Below are positions 8,813-17,866 of a stretch of DNA of 64,000 nucleotides, piece by piece. Source of the stretch: Limisphaera sp026417315. Lineage in GTDB: Bacteria > Verrucomicrobiota > Verrucomicrobiia > Limisphaerales > Limisphaeraceae. How positions within the stretch are numbered: the first letter of the stretch is position 1; every line of letters starts with the position of its first letter. Both the position numbers and the translations under genes were made by a program. A model generated the notes under the pieces. It searched no databases, was not told where the DNA came from, and saw nothing but the letters and a program-made list of their open reading frames with translations. The stretch spans positions 310,001 through 374,000 of the forward strand of contig NZ_JBMVQY010000002.1 of the NCBI RefSeq assembly GCF_049537125.1, given 5' to 3'.

Positions 8813-11056
8813 ATGTTCCGCAATCGCATCTGGTACACCCTGAAGCCGTTCCTGCCGCGCAGCCTTCGCCTGCGCCTGCGAAGGGCCTACACCCGTCGCC
8901 AACTGCGGCGTTACGGGGACATCTGGCCCATTCTGCCGGGCTCCGAAAAACCCCCGGAGGGCTGGTCGGGTTGGCCCGACGGCAGGCAATTTGCCTTCGT
9001 CCTCACGCACGACGTGGAGGGTTTCGACGGCCTGAGCCGGTGCCGGCGTCTCATGGAGCTGGAGCTGGAACTCGGGTTTCGCTCCTCTTTCAACTTCATC
9101 CCCGAGGGCGAATACCATCTCTCGCCCATGCTCCGCGACCAACTGGATCGGCACGGCTTCGAGGTCGGCGTCCACGATCTGCATCACGACGGACACCTCT
9201 TCGACAACCGCGAAGCCTTCCACCGGCATGCGGCCAAGATCAACCGTTACCTCCGCGAATGGCGCGCCGTGGGATTCCGCGCCGGATTCATGCTGCGACG
9301 ACTGGATTGGCTCCACGACCTCGACATCGAGTACGACGCATCCACTTTCGACACGGATCCCTTTGAGCCCATGCCGGACGGCGCCGGAATGATCTTTCCA
9401 TTCTGGGTCCCGGCGCCCGGATCTGCAGGGGATGCCGGAGGCGCCGCTCGGCGTGGCGGTTTTGTGGAACTCCCGTACACTCTGGTTCAAGACTCCACGC
9501 TCTTCCTGTTGCTCGAGAAAAACTCCCCGGAACTCTGGCTGCGCAAGCTCGACTGGATCGCCCAACACGGCGGCATGGTCCTGGTCAACGTTCATCCCGA
9601 CTATCTTCGCTTCTCGGACGAACCCCAGGACCCCTTTACCTTCCCCGTCGAACACTACCGGCAGCTTCTTCAATATGTGGCCGAACATTATGCGGGTCGG
9701 TACTGGCATGCATTGCCGCGGGACGTGGCGCGGTTTGTTCGGAACCTCCCCCGGCCACCTGCTCACCGCCGGCCTCGCCGCGTGGCCATGGTCACGCACT
9801 CGGTGTACAGCCGGGACCACCGGATTATTCGCTATTCCGAGGCCCTTCGCGATGCGGGTCATGACGTGGAAGTCCTCGGTCTTCGACACTCCCCGGACCT
9901 GCCCCGGCGCGACACGGTGAACGGCGTCCGCGTCCATCGACTCCAGGACCGGTTCGGCAAACAAGAGAAGGGCCCGTGGCAACTGGCCAGGTCGGTGCTT
10001 GCTTTCTGCATCAAGGCCACTTGGCACCTGGTCCGCGAGCATCGCCGGCGCCCCTACGACCTGATCCACGTCCACAACGTCCCCGATTTCCTTGTCCTGA
10101 CCGCGCTGTACCCGCGCCTCCGCGGCGCCCGGGTCATTCTCGACATCCACGACATTCTGCCCGAGTTCTTTTGCAGTCGTTTTGGTCGGCCGCAGACTTC
10201 TCTCTGGTTTTGGCTTTTGGCTTGGGCAGAGCGTCTCTCTGCCCGCTGCGCCGACCATATCATCATCAGCAACGATTTGTGGCGGCCGTTGTACGAGCGC
10301 CGCACGGGAACGAAGGGACGTTGCTCGGTCTTCATCAATCACGTGGATCTGGACGTGTTCCGACCCGACCTGCGGCCGGCTCGGAACGGATCCGAGGGGC
10401 CGCTGCTCATCTTCCCCGGTGGATTGCAGGAGCATCAGGGAATCGACATCGCGATTCGCGCCATGCCGCGGATCCGACAACGGTTCCCCTCAGTCGAGCT
10501 TCACATCTACGGGGACGGCCCGATGCGCGAACCCTGGGAGGCGCTGGCCCGGACTCTGGGACTGGCCGACGCGGTCAAATTCCACCTGCCGGTGCCGGCA
10601 CGCGAGGTCGCGCAAAAAATGGCTGCTGCCGATGTCGGAGTTGTGCCCAAGCGCGCCGATTCCTTCGGGAACGAGGCCTACAGCACCAAGATCATGGAAT
10701 TCATGGCCCTCGGCGTACCCGTGGTCGTTTCTGAAACACGCATCGACCGACATTACTTCGACGACTCTATGGTCCGATTCTTCCGCTCGGGCGATCCGGA
10801 GGCCCTGGCGGAGGCCGTGATCGAGGTCCTGGAGGACGCAGAAGCCACACGACGCAGAGTCGAGCGTGCGCAGGCGTATGCCCGGGCCCAGAGCTGGCAG
10901 GTGCGCAAGGCCGACTACCTCGCCCTGGTGGAGCACCTGTGCGGGGGCCGGGTACCGAACGGTCCTGACTCCGGAGCGCCCGCGGCGGCTCTGCCACCGG
11001 ACACGGGCTCGACCCAAACTGCGCCTGCGGTCCCGGTAGCCGCCGAAAAGAAATGA
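8813..11056 (+). CDS. Polysaccharide-deacetylase-like / glycosyltransferase family 4 fusion protein
   Basis: 747 aa. Residues ~1-315 resemble a divergent NodB-type carbohydrate esterase: LTHDVEGFDGL replaces the usual TFDDG strand, VGVHDLHHDG (near 122) supplies the metal-binding His pair, and a late NVHPDYLRFSD follows. From about residue 323 (RRVAMVTHSVYSRDHRIIRY) a complete GT4 enzyme begins, with VHVHNVP-like DLIHVHNVPDFLVLTAL, a UDP-sugar-binding region LHIYGDGP, and AYSTKIMEFMALGVPVVVSE containing the family E-x7-E region. It may couple glycosyl transfer with deacetylation of the same chain. The last ~40 residues are a Pro/Ala/Thr-rich tail. It stands between two repeat islands as a monocistronic gene. 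Confidence 0.87.
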   Translation: MFRNRIWYTLKPFLPRSLRLRLRRAYTRRQLRRYGDIWPILPGSEKPPEGWSGWPDGRQFAFVLTHDVEGFDGLSRCRRLMELELELGFRSSFNFIPEGEYHLSPMLRDQLDRHGFEVGVHDLHHDGHLFDNREAFHRHAAKINRYLREWRAVGFRAGFMLRRLDWLHDLDIEYDASTFDTDPFEPMPDGAGMIFPFWVPAPGSAGDAGGAARRGGFVELPYTLVQDSTLFLLLEKNSPELWLRKLDWIAQHGGMVLVNVHPDYLRFSDEPQDPFTFPVEHYRQLLQYVAEHYAGRYWHALPRDVARFVRNLPRPPAHRRPRRVAMVTHSVYSRDHRIIRYSEALRDAGHDVEVLGLRHSPDLPRRDTVNGVRVHRLQDRFGKQEKGPWQLARSVLAFCIKATWHLVREHRRRPYDLIHVHNVPDFLVLTALYPRLRGARVILDIHDILPEFFCSRFGRPQTSLWFWLLAWAERLSARCADHIIISNDLWRPLYERRTGTKGRCSVFINHVDLDVFRPDLRPARNGSEGPLLIFPGGLQEHQGIDIAIRAMPRIRQRFPSVELHIYGDGPMREPWEALARTLGLADAVKFHLPVPAREVAQKMAAADVGVVPKRADSFGNEAYSTKIMEFMALGVPVVVSETRIDRHYFDDSMVRFFRSGDPEALAEAVIEVLEDAEATRRRVERAQAYARAQSWQVRKADYLALVEHLCGGRVPNGPDSGAPAAALPPDTGSTQTAPAVPVAAEKK

Positions 11057-12212
11057 AGGCAACCCGCCGAGTTCTGTGGGCTCCCAATATCGTAGCCGCC
11101 GACGGCAGTCGGTGGATCACCTCCAATCTGCGTGTTCTGTGTGCTCTGTGGACTTTCCTCGTAGCGCAGGCTTCCAGCCTGCTGGATCGCGGACTTCCGA
11201 GTCTGCGGGTATCCCGGCAAGGTGCGTGGCCTTGTCATTTCCGCGCCCGTAGCCGCCGACATGAGTCGGCGGATCACCTTCCATCGGTGTGTTCTGTGTG
11301 TTCTGTGGGCTTTTCGGTAGCGCAGGCTTCCAGCCTGCGGACGCCACGGAGTGGCAGGGAATCCAGCAGATCGGTGGCGCTGCCAGGGGTTGCCCGGGCT
11401 GCGGTGTGAGCTCGTGGAGGACTTCGGAACCGCCCGGTGTTTTGCGACGTCCGCCGGCTGGAAGCCGGCGATACGGCAGGTCGGAGACCTGCGCTCCTGA
11501 GGACGGCTCCCGCGGCTTTCATGGAGAAATCATTTCGTACCCGCATTGCCACATCATTCATCCGTTGTGTGGGAATTGAATGGCGGGATGCTGCGTATTC
11601 TGCGTGCTCTGTGGGCTTTACCGCGTGGCCGCCGACGGGAGTCGGCGGACCTGGGATCGTAGCCACCGACGGCAGTCGGTGGATCACCGTCTCGTCCGGA
11701 TGTGGGCTTTCCTAGTAGCGCAGGCTTCCAGCCTGCCGTATCGCAGACCTCTGGTCTGCGAAGGCTACGGAGTTCCAGGAAAGCCAGCAGATCGGTGCCG
11801 CTGCCAAGGGGTTGCCGGGGCTGCGGCGTGATCTCGTGGAGGACTTCGGAACCGCCCGGTGTTTTGCGACGTCCGCCGGCTGGAAGCCGGGGTTACGGCA
11901 GGTCAGAGGCCTGCGCCACGAGCCTTTCCGTAGCCGCCGACGTCAGTCCGCGGACCCCTTCCAATCCGCGTGCTCTGTTTGCTCCGCGGGTTCTGCCTTC
12001 TGCGTATTCTGCGTGTTCTGCGGGCTTTTTTCTGCGTATTCTGCGTGATCCGTGGGCTCTTTAATCTGCATGCTCTGTGTGATCTGCGAGCTTGTGACCT
12101 GCGTGATCCATGGGCCTTGATTTCTGATTGCTCTGTGGGCTTTTTCTCCTGCGTGTTCTGCATGCTCTGTGGGCCCTGTCTGAAGACTCCGCGTGCTCGG
12201 TGGTGACCTCGC
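11057..12212. repeat. Intergenic repeat island 3, with an internal ~180-bp direct duplication
   Basis: CCGCCGAC-type palindromes lie at about 11092-11116, 11249-11273, 11657-11682 and 11930-11954. A second family, GTAGCGCAGGCTTCCAGCCTGC, occurs at about 11161, 11317 and 11713. The segments 11317-11495 and 11713-11916 are diverged direct repeats: both run from the second-family element through a shared stretch containing GGAGGACTTCGGAACCGC to a CCGGCTGGAAGCCGG hairpin. About 11960-12200 is almost entirely imperfect CTGCGTGTTCTGTGGGCTTT units. No gene was recognised. Confidence 0.85.
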
Positions 12213-13172
12213 ATGCGTTGGGATCGCTGGCTCTCGGTCGTCCTCGTCCGCCCTTGGTATCGGCGGGCGCACGAGCGCGGGCGCGTTCTCCCGGTGCTGA
12301 TGTACCACAGCATCTCGCCGGATCCGGAACCGGGCGTGCCGCCTTACTACCGCCTCTGCACGCATCCCGTCCGCTTCGCTGCGCAGATGCAGTGGCTGAA
12401 AGATCACGGGTATTGTGGCGTAACGCTTTCCGAGGGCCTGACCTGGCTGCAGGACGGTCTGGGAAGCAGCGCCTCCGCAGCGCCAGAGCGCCCGGTGGCC
12501 ATCACCTTCGACGACGGCTTTCAGGATTTTTACACCGCGGCCTTTCCGGTTTTGCAGCGACTGGGCTTCCGCGCCACCATGTATCTTGCGACCGGCTTCA
12601 TTGGAGATCAGCGCCGCAACTTTCAACCGCGCGGCGCCTCCACAGTGCCGGGCGTGGTCGGCCGACCCTGCCTCACATGGTCGGAAATTGCGGAGCTGGC
12701 TGCTGCAGGCATCGAGTTCGGTGCCCATACGGTCACGCACCCGGAATTACCACGCCTTCCCTGGCCGGAGATCGAGTGGGAAGTGAAAGAGAGCAAGGCT
12801 ACCTTGGAAGAACGCCTGAGTCGTCCCGTCCGCAGCTTCGCCCACCCTTACGCCTTTCCGGCCGAGCGACGCGATTACGCCTGTCACTTGCTGGACCTGT
12901 TGGGCAGGGCGGGGTACGAATCGGCCGTGACGACGCGCATCGGCCGCGTTCGGCCCACGACGCCGGCTCTGATGCTGCCACGTTTGCCGCTCAACGACGC
13001 CGATGACCCATGCCTCCTTGAGGCCAAACTCGCAGGTGCCTATGACTGGATGGGCAAAGCGCAAGCCTTCGCCCGTCTCTTGCGGCATCTGAAATCGGGT
13101 ATGTTCGGTGGACACAGGACGCCTCCCAGTGCGCGGCCCGTCCCGGCCGCTCGTCAGGCCTTGCATGAGTGA
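12213..13172 (+). CDS. Polysaccharide deacetylase (NodB-type)
   Basis: 319 aa. Family members remove N- or O-acetyl groups from sugar polymers with a divalent metal. The motifs are complete: VLMYHSI near the N-terminus, AITFDDGFQDFYTAAFPVL (catalytic Asp and metal Asp), GFRATMYLATGFIG, FGAHTVTHPELPRL (the HxxxH metal-binding motif) and VRSFAHPYAFP. No signal peptide is obvious, so it may act on lipid-linked intermediates or through a non-classical location. Its last 8 bp overlap the start of the following GT2 gene, so the two are translationally coupled. Confidence 0.93.
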   Translation: MRWDRWLSVVLVRPWYRRAHERGRVLPVLMYHSISPDPEPGVPPYYRLCTHPVRFAAQMQWLKDHGYCGVTLSEGLTWLQDGLGSSASAAPERPVAITFDDGFQDFYTAAFPVLQRLGFRATMYLATGFIGDQRRNFQPRGASTVPGVVGRPCLTWSEIAELAAAGIEFGAHTVTHPELPRLPWPEIEWEVKESKATLEERLSRPVRSFAHPYAFPAERRDYACHLLDLLGRAGYESAVTTRIGRVRPTTPALMLPRLPLNDADDPCLLEAKLAGAYDWMGKAQAFARLLRHLKSGMFGGHRTPPSARPVPAARQALHE

Positions 13173-14130
13173 CTACGTCGTCATTACGCCGGTCCGGAAC
13201 GAGGCCGACCGGTTCCCGCGCACTATTGCCTCGATGGTGGCGCAGACGCGCCGGCCGGCCCGGTGGGTGATCGTGGATGACGGCTCCACCGACGGCACCG
13301 GGCGGGTGGCCGAGGAGGCGGCCCGGGAGCATGATTGGATTCGGGTATTGCACCGGGCCGACCGCGGCCGACGTCTCCCGGGAACGGGCGTCATGGAGGC
13401 TTTTCACGAGGGGTGCGTTCTGGTCGCCGACCTGTCTTGGGAGTACCTGGTCAAACTCGATGGGGATCTGGCGTTTCCATCGGATTATTTTGCGCGTTGT
13501 TTGGAGCATTTCGAAAAAGATCCGCGCCTTGGGATCGGCGGAGGTGTGGTCTGCAAAAGGGTGGCGGAGCAGTTGATCGTCGAGGCTGCGGATGATCCGG
13601 CCTTTCACGTCCGCGGGGCGACCAAGATCTACCGTCGGGCCTGTTGGGAACAGATCGGGGGATTATTGCGCCTGCCCGGTTGGGACACGGTGGACGAACT
13701 GAAGGCCAACATGCTGGGCTGGAGCACGCGAACGTTCCCGGAACTAAAGGTCGAACAGCTCAAGGATACCGGCACTGCCGATGGTCGTTGGCGTAACTGG
13801 GTCAAGAACGGTCTGGCCAACTATGTGGCCTGCTATGACCCGCTGTTCATGCTCGCCAAGTGTCTTCGACGGGGGCTCCGTTGGCCCTATCTCGTGGGAG
13901 GGCTGGCCCTTGCCTGGGGATACCTGAGCGGTTATCTCCGCCGGATGCCCCGCGTGGACGATTCCGAGTTTCGCCGCTACGTCCGCCGCCATCAGAGAAA
14001 CGCCCTGCTCGGCCGGCCCGGCTTGTGGTCCATCCGCCTCTCGATCGATCCTGAAGCGGGACCGTCATCCGCGGCAGTGAAGAATCGTTCCCCGTCATCC
14101 GCACCCGCTCCGATCGAGCGACGCTCTTAG
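13165..14130 (+). CDS. Glycosyltransferase family 2
   Basis: 321 aa. The N-terminus is a standard GT-A fold: YVVITPVRNEADRFPRTIAS, VIVDDGSTDGTG (nucleotide-sugar binding) and YLVKLDGDLAF, which contains the DxD-type metal site. A following RRACWEQIGGLLRLPGWDTV is typical of GT2 acceptor-side motifs. The start at 13165 gives MSDYVVITPV and overlaps the deacetylase stop; the longer frame from 13108 adds only non-homologous residues. The C-terminus has a weakly hydrophobic segment (WPYLVGGLALAWGYLSG) that may be membrane-associated. Donor and linkage cannot be told from the sequence. Confidence 0.92.
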   Translation: MSDYVVITPVRNEADRFPRTIASMVAQTRRPARWVIVDDGSTDGTGRVAEEAAREHDWIRVLHRADRGRRLPGTGVMEAFHEGCVLVADLSWEYLVKLDGDLAFPSDYFARCLEHFEKDPRLGIGGGVVCKRVAEQLIVEAADDPAFHVRGATKIYRRACWEQIGGLLRLPGWDTVDELKANMLGWSTRTFPELKVEQLKDTGTADGRWRNWVKNGLANYVACYDPLFMLAKCLRRGLRWPYLVGGLALAWGYLSGYLRRMPRVDDSEFRRYVRRHQRNALLGRPGLWSIRLSIDPEAGPSSAAVKNRSPSSAPAPIERRS

Positions 14131-14167
14131 GCCCACGGCTGCTTTTACCCGGGGGCCGACATGATCC

Positions 14168-15994
14168 ATGCCAGACCTCTTCCTGGACACACGTCCTCCG
14201 GAGCGGCGTTCAGACGTGAACGTGGAGGCGCTCCTTTCGTGGTCGGATCGAATCCGCACCAAAACCTGGGAAACACCGGAATTTCGCCTGGTGCTCACGT
14301 GGGCCCCGCCCGATTCGCTTTGGGCTCCTTGCACGCTGCCTGACGGTGGCATTGCTGCGGTTGCCGGCTTCCTTGCTCTCGACGAGGCAGAATGGAGCAC
14401 CGCAGAACGCGAAGTCCTCCCCGGTCTGGAGGGGGGTCTGGCCGGCCGGGCCGTCTGGCAACGATTCCGCTCCGACGATACCCGGGCCTGGGACGACCTG
14501 AGCGGTAATGCGGTGATCGTCCTCTATGATGCAGCGAGCCGCCGGGTGCATCTGCGCAGCGACCCCGCCGGCTGTTTTCCTTTGTACGGCTGTTGTCAGG
14601 ATGGATTCTGGGTTTGGGCCTCGCATCCGGACGTTTTGGCCTCAGCGACGGGCCGCGTCGAGAGAATCGACCCGGTTTCTCTGGCCGAGTTCGTCATGGC
14701 CAGCACGGTCACACCGCCGCACACCTACTACGAGGGCATCCATCTTTGTTCCCCGGGCACCGTGTTCACATGGGACACCCGAGCCCGAACACTGTCGGAT
14801 CGCACATATTTCAGGCTGGAATACCGACCCGAGCCGGCCGCCACGGAGGACGACCTGGCCAGTGCCCTGGCGGAAGCCTGGCGCCGCGCCGTCCAGCGGC
14901 GCACGCTGCCCCGCCTGGGCCGCGTGGCAGTTGCGCTCAGCGGCGGGCTCGACTCCCGGCTCGTGCTGGCCTGTCTGAGTGATCCCCGCAACGCCTTTGC
15001 GTTCACCTGTTACGACGTGCCCAACCGTGAGTTTCGCATGGCCCGGGCCATCGCCCGCGCTGCAGACGTCGAGTTCCTCCCGCTGCAACGCTCCCGTGAT
15101 TATTACGGCGATCACGCCCCGGTAGGCGTCCGCATCTCGGGCGGGATGGGGACCTTCGCCAACAATCATTTCCTCGGGGTCCTGGACTCCTTGGAGCAGA
15201 AAGACGCCGGGATTCTGCTCACGGGCTGCTACTGCGACTATTTATTCAAGGGATTGCCGTTGAACCGCCGGATTCGTGTGTGGGACGGCCGTGAAACGCT
15301 GGCTTCGTTCGATCACGAGTTCTACTTCACCCGCTGGCGCTTCCACACCCCGCTCGCCCACGAGGCCGAGCAACGTTGGGAGCAGCGGATTCCACCCGCC
15401 CTCCGACAAGGCTTCGACGACGCCGCCTTGTTCCGCATCGAAACCCTGCGCACCTTCCCCCTCTGCTACGAGGGTGACAATGAGCAGCGACTTGTGCCCC
15501 AACGGCTCTTGGCTTGGTCGCCGCCGGTCACGGATTTGGAGGTGTTGCGGATCTACCAGCGAACCCCGTGGCGATGGAAGCTGAACCGCAAACTTTTCCT
15601 CAACACGGCGCGAAGACTGCTTGCCGATTCGCCCCTGTTGGCGGTGCCGGACGCCAACACCGGCGCACGGCTGGACGCGCCCGCGTGGCAGGAAGCCCTT
15701 TCCTGGCAGTGGTTGCGGCTCTGCCGAAAGATCCGCGCATGGCGCACGAGTCTTGCCTCAGACGGATCCTGGCCCAACTGGCGCTTCTACTATCGCCACA
15801 GCCCCGCCCTGGAGCGGCATTGGTCTGTGCCCACGCCGGAATTGGAGGGCCTCTTCCTCAAGGTCACCGGATGGCGGGAATTGCCCCGCCGCCCGGCCGA
15901 TTTCCCGGTGGACCAATGTTTTCTGTTCGTGGCCATGCTGACACTCAAACTTTGGTGGCGGCACCGTGCATGCTCCGTCGGTTTCTCAAATTGA
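14168..15994 (+). CDS. Asparagine-synthase-like protein lacking the glutaminase cysteine
   Basis: 608 aa. The C-terminal half carries the PP-loop ATP pyrophosphatase motif in VAVALSGGLDSRLVLACL (about residues 253-270), the AsnB synthetase signature. The N-terminal half resembles a class II glutamine amidotransferase domain (DPAGCFPLYGCCQDGFWVWA), but the protein begins MPDLFLD, with no Cys2 and no spare Cys near the N-terminus. Glutamine hydrolysis is therefore not expected and free ammonia or another amine donor is more likely. AsnB-like proteins recur in exosortase-linked polysaccharide clusters. It overlaps the next gene by 25 bp. Confidence 0.88.
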   Translation: MPDLFLDTRPPERRSDVNVEALLSWSDRIRTKTWETPEFRLVLTWAPPDSLWAPCTLPDGGIAAVAGFLALDEAEWSTAEREVLPGLEGGLAGRAVWQRFRSDDTRAWDDLSGNAVIVLYDAASRRVHLRSDPAGCFPLYGCCQDGFWVWASHPDVLASATGRVERIDPVSLAEFVMASTVTPPHTYYEGIHLCSPGTVFTWDTRARTLSDRTYFRLEYRPEPAATEDDLASALAEAWRRAVQRRTLPRLGRVAVALSGGLDSRLVLACLSDPRNAFAFTCYDVPNREFRMARAIARAADVEFLPLQRSRDYYGDHAPVGVRISGGMGTFANNHFLGVLDSLEQKDAGILLTGCYCDYLFKGLPLNRRIRVWDGRETLASFDHEFYFTRWRFHTPLAHEAEQRWEQRIPPALRQGFDDAALFRIETLRTFPLCYEGDNEQRLVPQRLLAWSPPVTDLEVLRIYQRTPWRWKLNRKLFLNTARRLLADSPLLAVPDANTGARLDAPAWQEALSWQWLRLCRKIRAWRTSLASDGSWPNWRFYYRHSPALERHWSVPTPELEGLFLKVTGWRELPRRPADFPVDQCFLFVAMLTLKLWWRHRACSVGFSN

Positions 15995-16803
15995 TCCTCA
16001 GCGCGGCCCTGAATTGTGCCGACCGGGCCCAAGATGCGGTGCGCCTCTCGCGACACGACTCGCCGCGCGGCGTGGTTTTGTATTACCATGCTGTGCCTGC
16101 TCGATACAGGCGCTCGTTCGCAGGTCAACTGGACCTCCTGTGCCAGCATGCCCAACCCTGGGCGCTGGATGGATCGACGCCGATCGCGGGCTTCTGGGCA
16201 GGGATCAGCTTCGACGATGCCTATGTGTCCGTGCTGGAGAACGCAGTGCCCGAGCTGGTCGCACGGAAGTTGCCCTTCACCGTGTTCGTACCCACGGGGA
16301 GCCTGGGGCGACGCCCGTCCTGGGTACAGTCGCCCGCACACCCATTCTGGCAGGAGCAGGTGATGTCGGCAGAGCAACTGGCAGCGCTGGCCCGATTGCC
16401 GGGAGCCACCCTGGGTTCGCACACGGTGAACCACCCTCGCCTCACCCAACTCACCCGCGAAGCCTTGGAATGCGAACTGCGCGATTCCAAGTACGCTCTC
16501 GAGGACATCTTGGGTCGCCCGGTGACCTTGCTCAGCTTCCCGCACGGCGTGTGGAATCCGGCCGTGGTCGAGTGCGCACGCGCGGTGGGTTACACGCGGC
16601 TTTTCGGCATCGAACCGGTGTGCCTCGACGGCGGGGTGCTACCCGAGGTGATTGGCCGCGTGGCTGTGGAGCCGCATGACCTGCGCTGCGAATTCGTCCT
16701 CAAGCTTCGGGGCTGTTATCGGTGGGCAGCGGCTGGCAGGCGGGGCCCCGGGCGATCTTGGGGACCAGCTCGTAGCCTCGTGCGGAGCGCGCACAATGAC
16801 TGA
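15970..16803 (+). CDS. Polysaccharide deacetylase-like protein
   Basis: 277 aa. NodB-type signatures are present in shortened form: VLYYHAVPARYRRSFAGQLD, WAGISFDDAYVSVLENAVPE (the second Asp of TFDDG kept, the next residue Ala), LGSHTVNHPRLTQLTREALE (metal-binding HxxxH) and VTLLSFPHGVWNPAVVECAR. The start at 15970 (MLRRFLKLILSAALN) gives a short hydrophobic N-terminus that could be a signal anchor. The gene is embedded in a chain of overlapping genes (25 bp with the AsnB-like gene upstream, 8 bp with the FemAB-like gene downstream), indicating one transcript. Confidence 0.88.
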   Translation: MLRRFLKLILSAALNCADRAQDAVRLSRHDSPRGVVLYYHAVPARYRRSFAGQLDLLCQHAQPWALDGSTPIAGFWAGISFDDAYVSVLENAVPELVARKLPFTVFVPTGSLGRRPSWVQSPAHPFWQEQVMSAEQLAALARLPGATLGSHTVNHPRLTQLTREALECELRDSKYALEDILGRPVTLLSFPHGVWNPAVVECARAVGYTRLFGIEPVCLDGGVLPEVIGRVAVEPHDLRCEFVLKLRGCYRWAAAGRRGPGRSWGPARSLVRSAHND

Positions 16804-17866
16804 GGTCTCGGCCATCCATTGGCAAACCCGTCTCGAGCCGTTGGCTCCCATGCAATGGAGCGACCTTCTGGCGGAGTTTGCCGACGGGAATTTCTACCAA
16901 ACTCATGCTTACGGCAGCGTTTCCTGGGGGCGCGCCTCGCTCACCCATTTGGTCGTTTGCGATGCGGATGGCGTCCGAGCCATCGCTCAGGTCCGGCAAA
17001 TCCGTTTCGGACGATGGTTTGGAGTGGCCTACGTCCGGTGGGGGCCTTGCGTCCAGCGGCGATCGGAGCCCTGGCATGCATGCGCCTTTCGGGAGGCACT
17101 CCGATCCCTGGCTTGCGAGTTTGTCCACCGCCGCCGCTGGGTGCTGCGTGTGATTCCCAATCTCTTCCAAGAGGACGAACAGGCTTCTACCGCGCTGCAG
17201 GTACTGCAACAACTTGGCTTTCAAAAGGACGCGTCCGCCATCCCTTATCGAACCATTCGAGTGGACCTCGAATCGCCCCTTGAGGAAGTCCGCAAGCGAC
17301 TGGACGGGAAATGGCGGAATCAACTCAACGCCGCCACGCGCAACGGACTTGAGATCACGGAGGGCAACGAGAGCTCGCTATTCGGCAGGTTTGTGGGACT
17401 GTACGATGAGATGATGTCCCGCAAGAGATTCGAAACCAGCGTGGATGTCCGGGAGTTCCTGCGTATTCAGGAGCATCTGGCGCCGCCGGAGAAAATGCGG
17501 GTGGCCCTCGCCGGGCAATCGGGACAGTTGCATGCTGGCGTAGTGACCACGGCTGTCGGTGACACAGGGATTTACCTCCTCGGCGCCACAGGGCAGGAAG
17601 GCCTGAAAAGCAAGGCCTCCTATCTTCTGCAGTGGCGCATGATCGAGTATTTGAAAAGTGTGGGCTGTCGCTTCTACGACCTGGGAGGAATCAACCCCGA
17701 AGCCAACCCGGGAGTCTATCACTTCAAATCCGGCATGGGAGGACTCGAGGTGCATCAACTGGGGAGGTTTGAACTCGGCGCGTCCGAGGCGAGACGGAGA
17801 TTGTTACACTGGGCCGAGCGCTGGCAGAGGGCACTCCACTCATGGAGGCAGAACATCCTGCGATGA
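16796..17866 (+). CDS. FemAB/GNAT-like acyltransferase, copy 2
   Basis: 356 aa. Recognisable as a FemAB-like double-GNAT protein by NFYQTHAYGSVSWGRASLTH near the N-terminus, the helix LDGKWRNQLNAATRNGLEI, the strand VTTAVGDTGIYLLGAT, and the C-terminal YLKSVGCRFYDLGGINPEAN followed by VYHFKSGMGG, the FemX-type motif of this family. The start at 16796 overlaps the deacetylase stop, and the longer frame from 16652 only repeats upstream coding DNA. It probably ligates a small acyl or aminoacyl group to a cell-envelope sugar or peptide; the exact substrate is unknown. It overlaps the following GT2 by 25 bp. Confidence 0.85.
   Translation: MTEVSAIHWQTRLEPLAPMQWSDLLAEFADGNFYQTHAYGSVSWGRASLTHLVVCDADGVRAIAQVRQIRFGRWFGVAYVRWGPCVQRRSEPWHACAFREALRSLACEFVHRRRWVLRVIPNLFQEDEQASTALQVLQQLGFQKDASAIPYRTIRVDLESPLEEVRKRLDGKWRNQLNAATRNGLEITEGNESSLFGRFVGLYDEMMSRKRFETSVDVREFLRIQEHLAPPEKMRVALAGQSGQLHAGVVTTAVGDTGIYLLGATGQEGLKSKASYLLQWRMIEYLKSVGCRFYDLGGINPEANPGVYHFKSGMGGLEVHQLGRFELGASEARRRLLHWAERWQRALHSWRQNILR

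Noticed and set aside
8801..8826. GG-N10-GC element at the start of the deacetylase-GT4 gene
   Set aside because: It overlaps the ATG, so transcription would start inside the gene; the CCC flank also departs from the consensus.
8516..10480. 654-codon open frame on the minus strand
   Set aside because: Antisense to the deacetylase-GT4 fusion and running into repeat island 2; no recognisable protein features.
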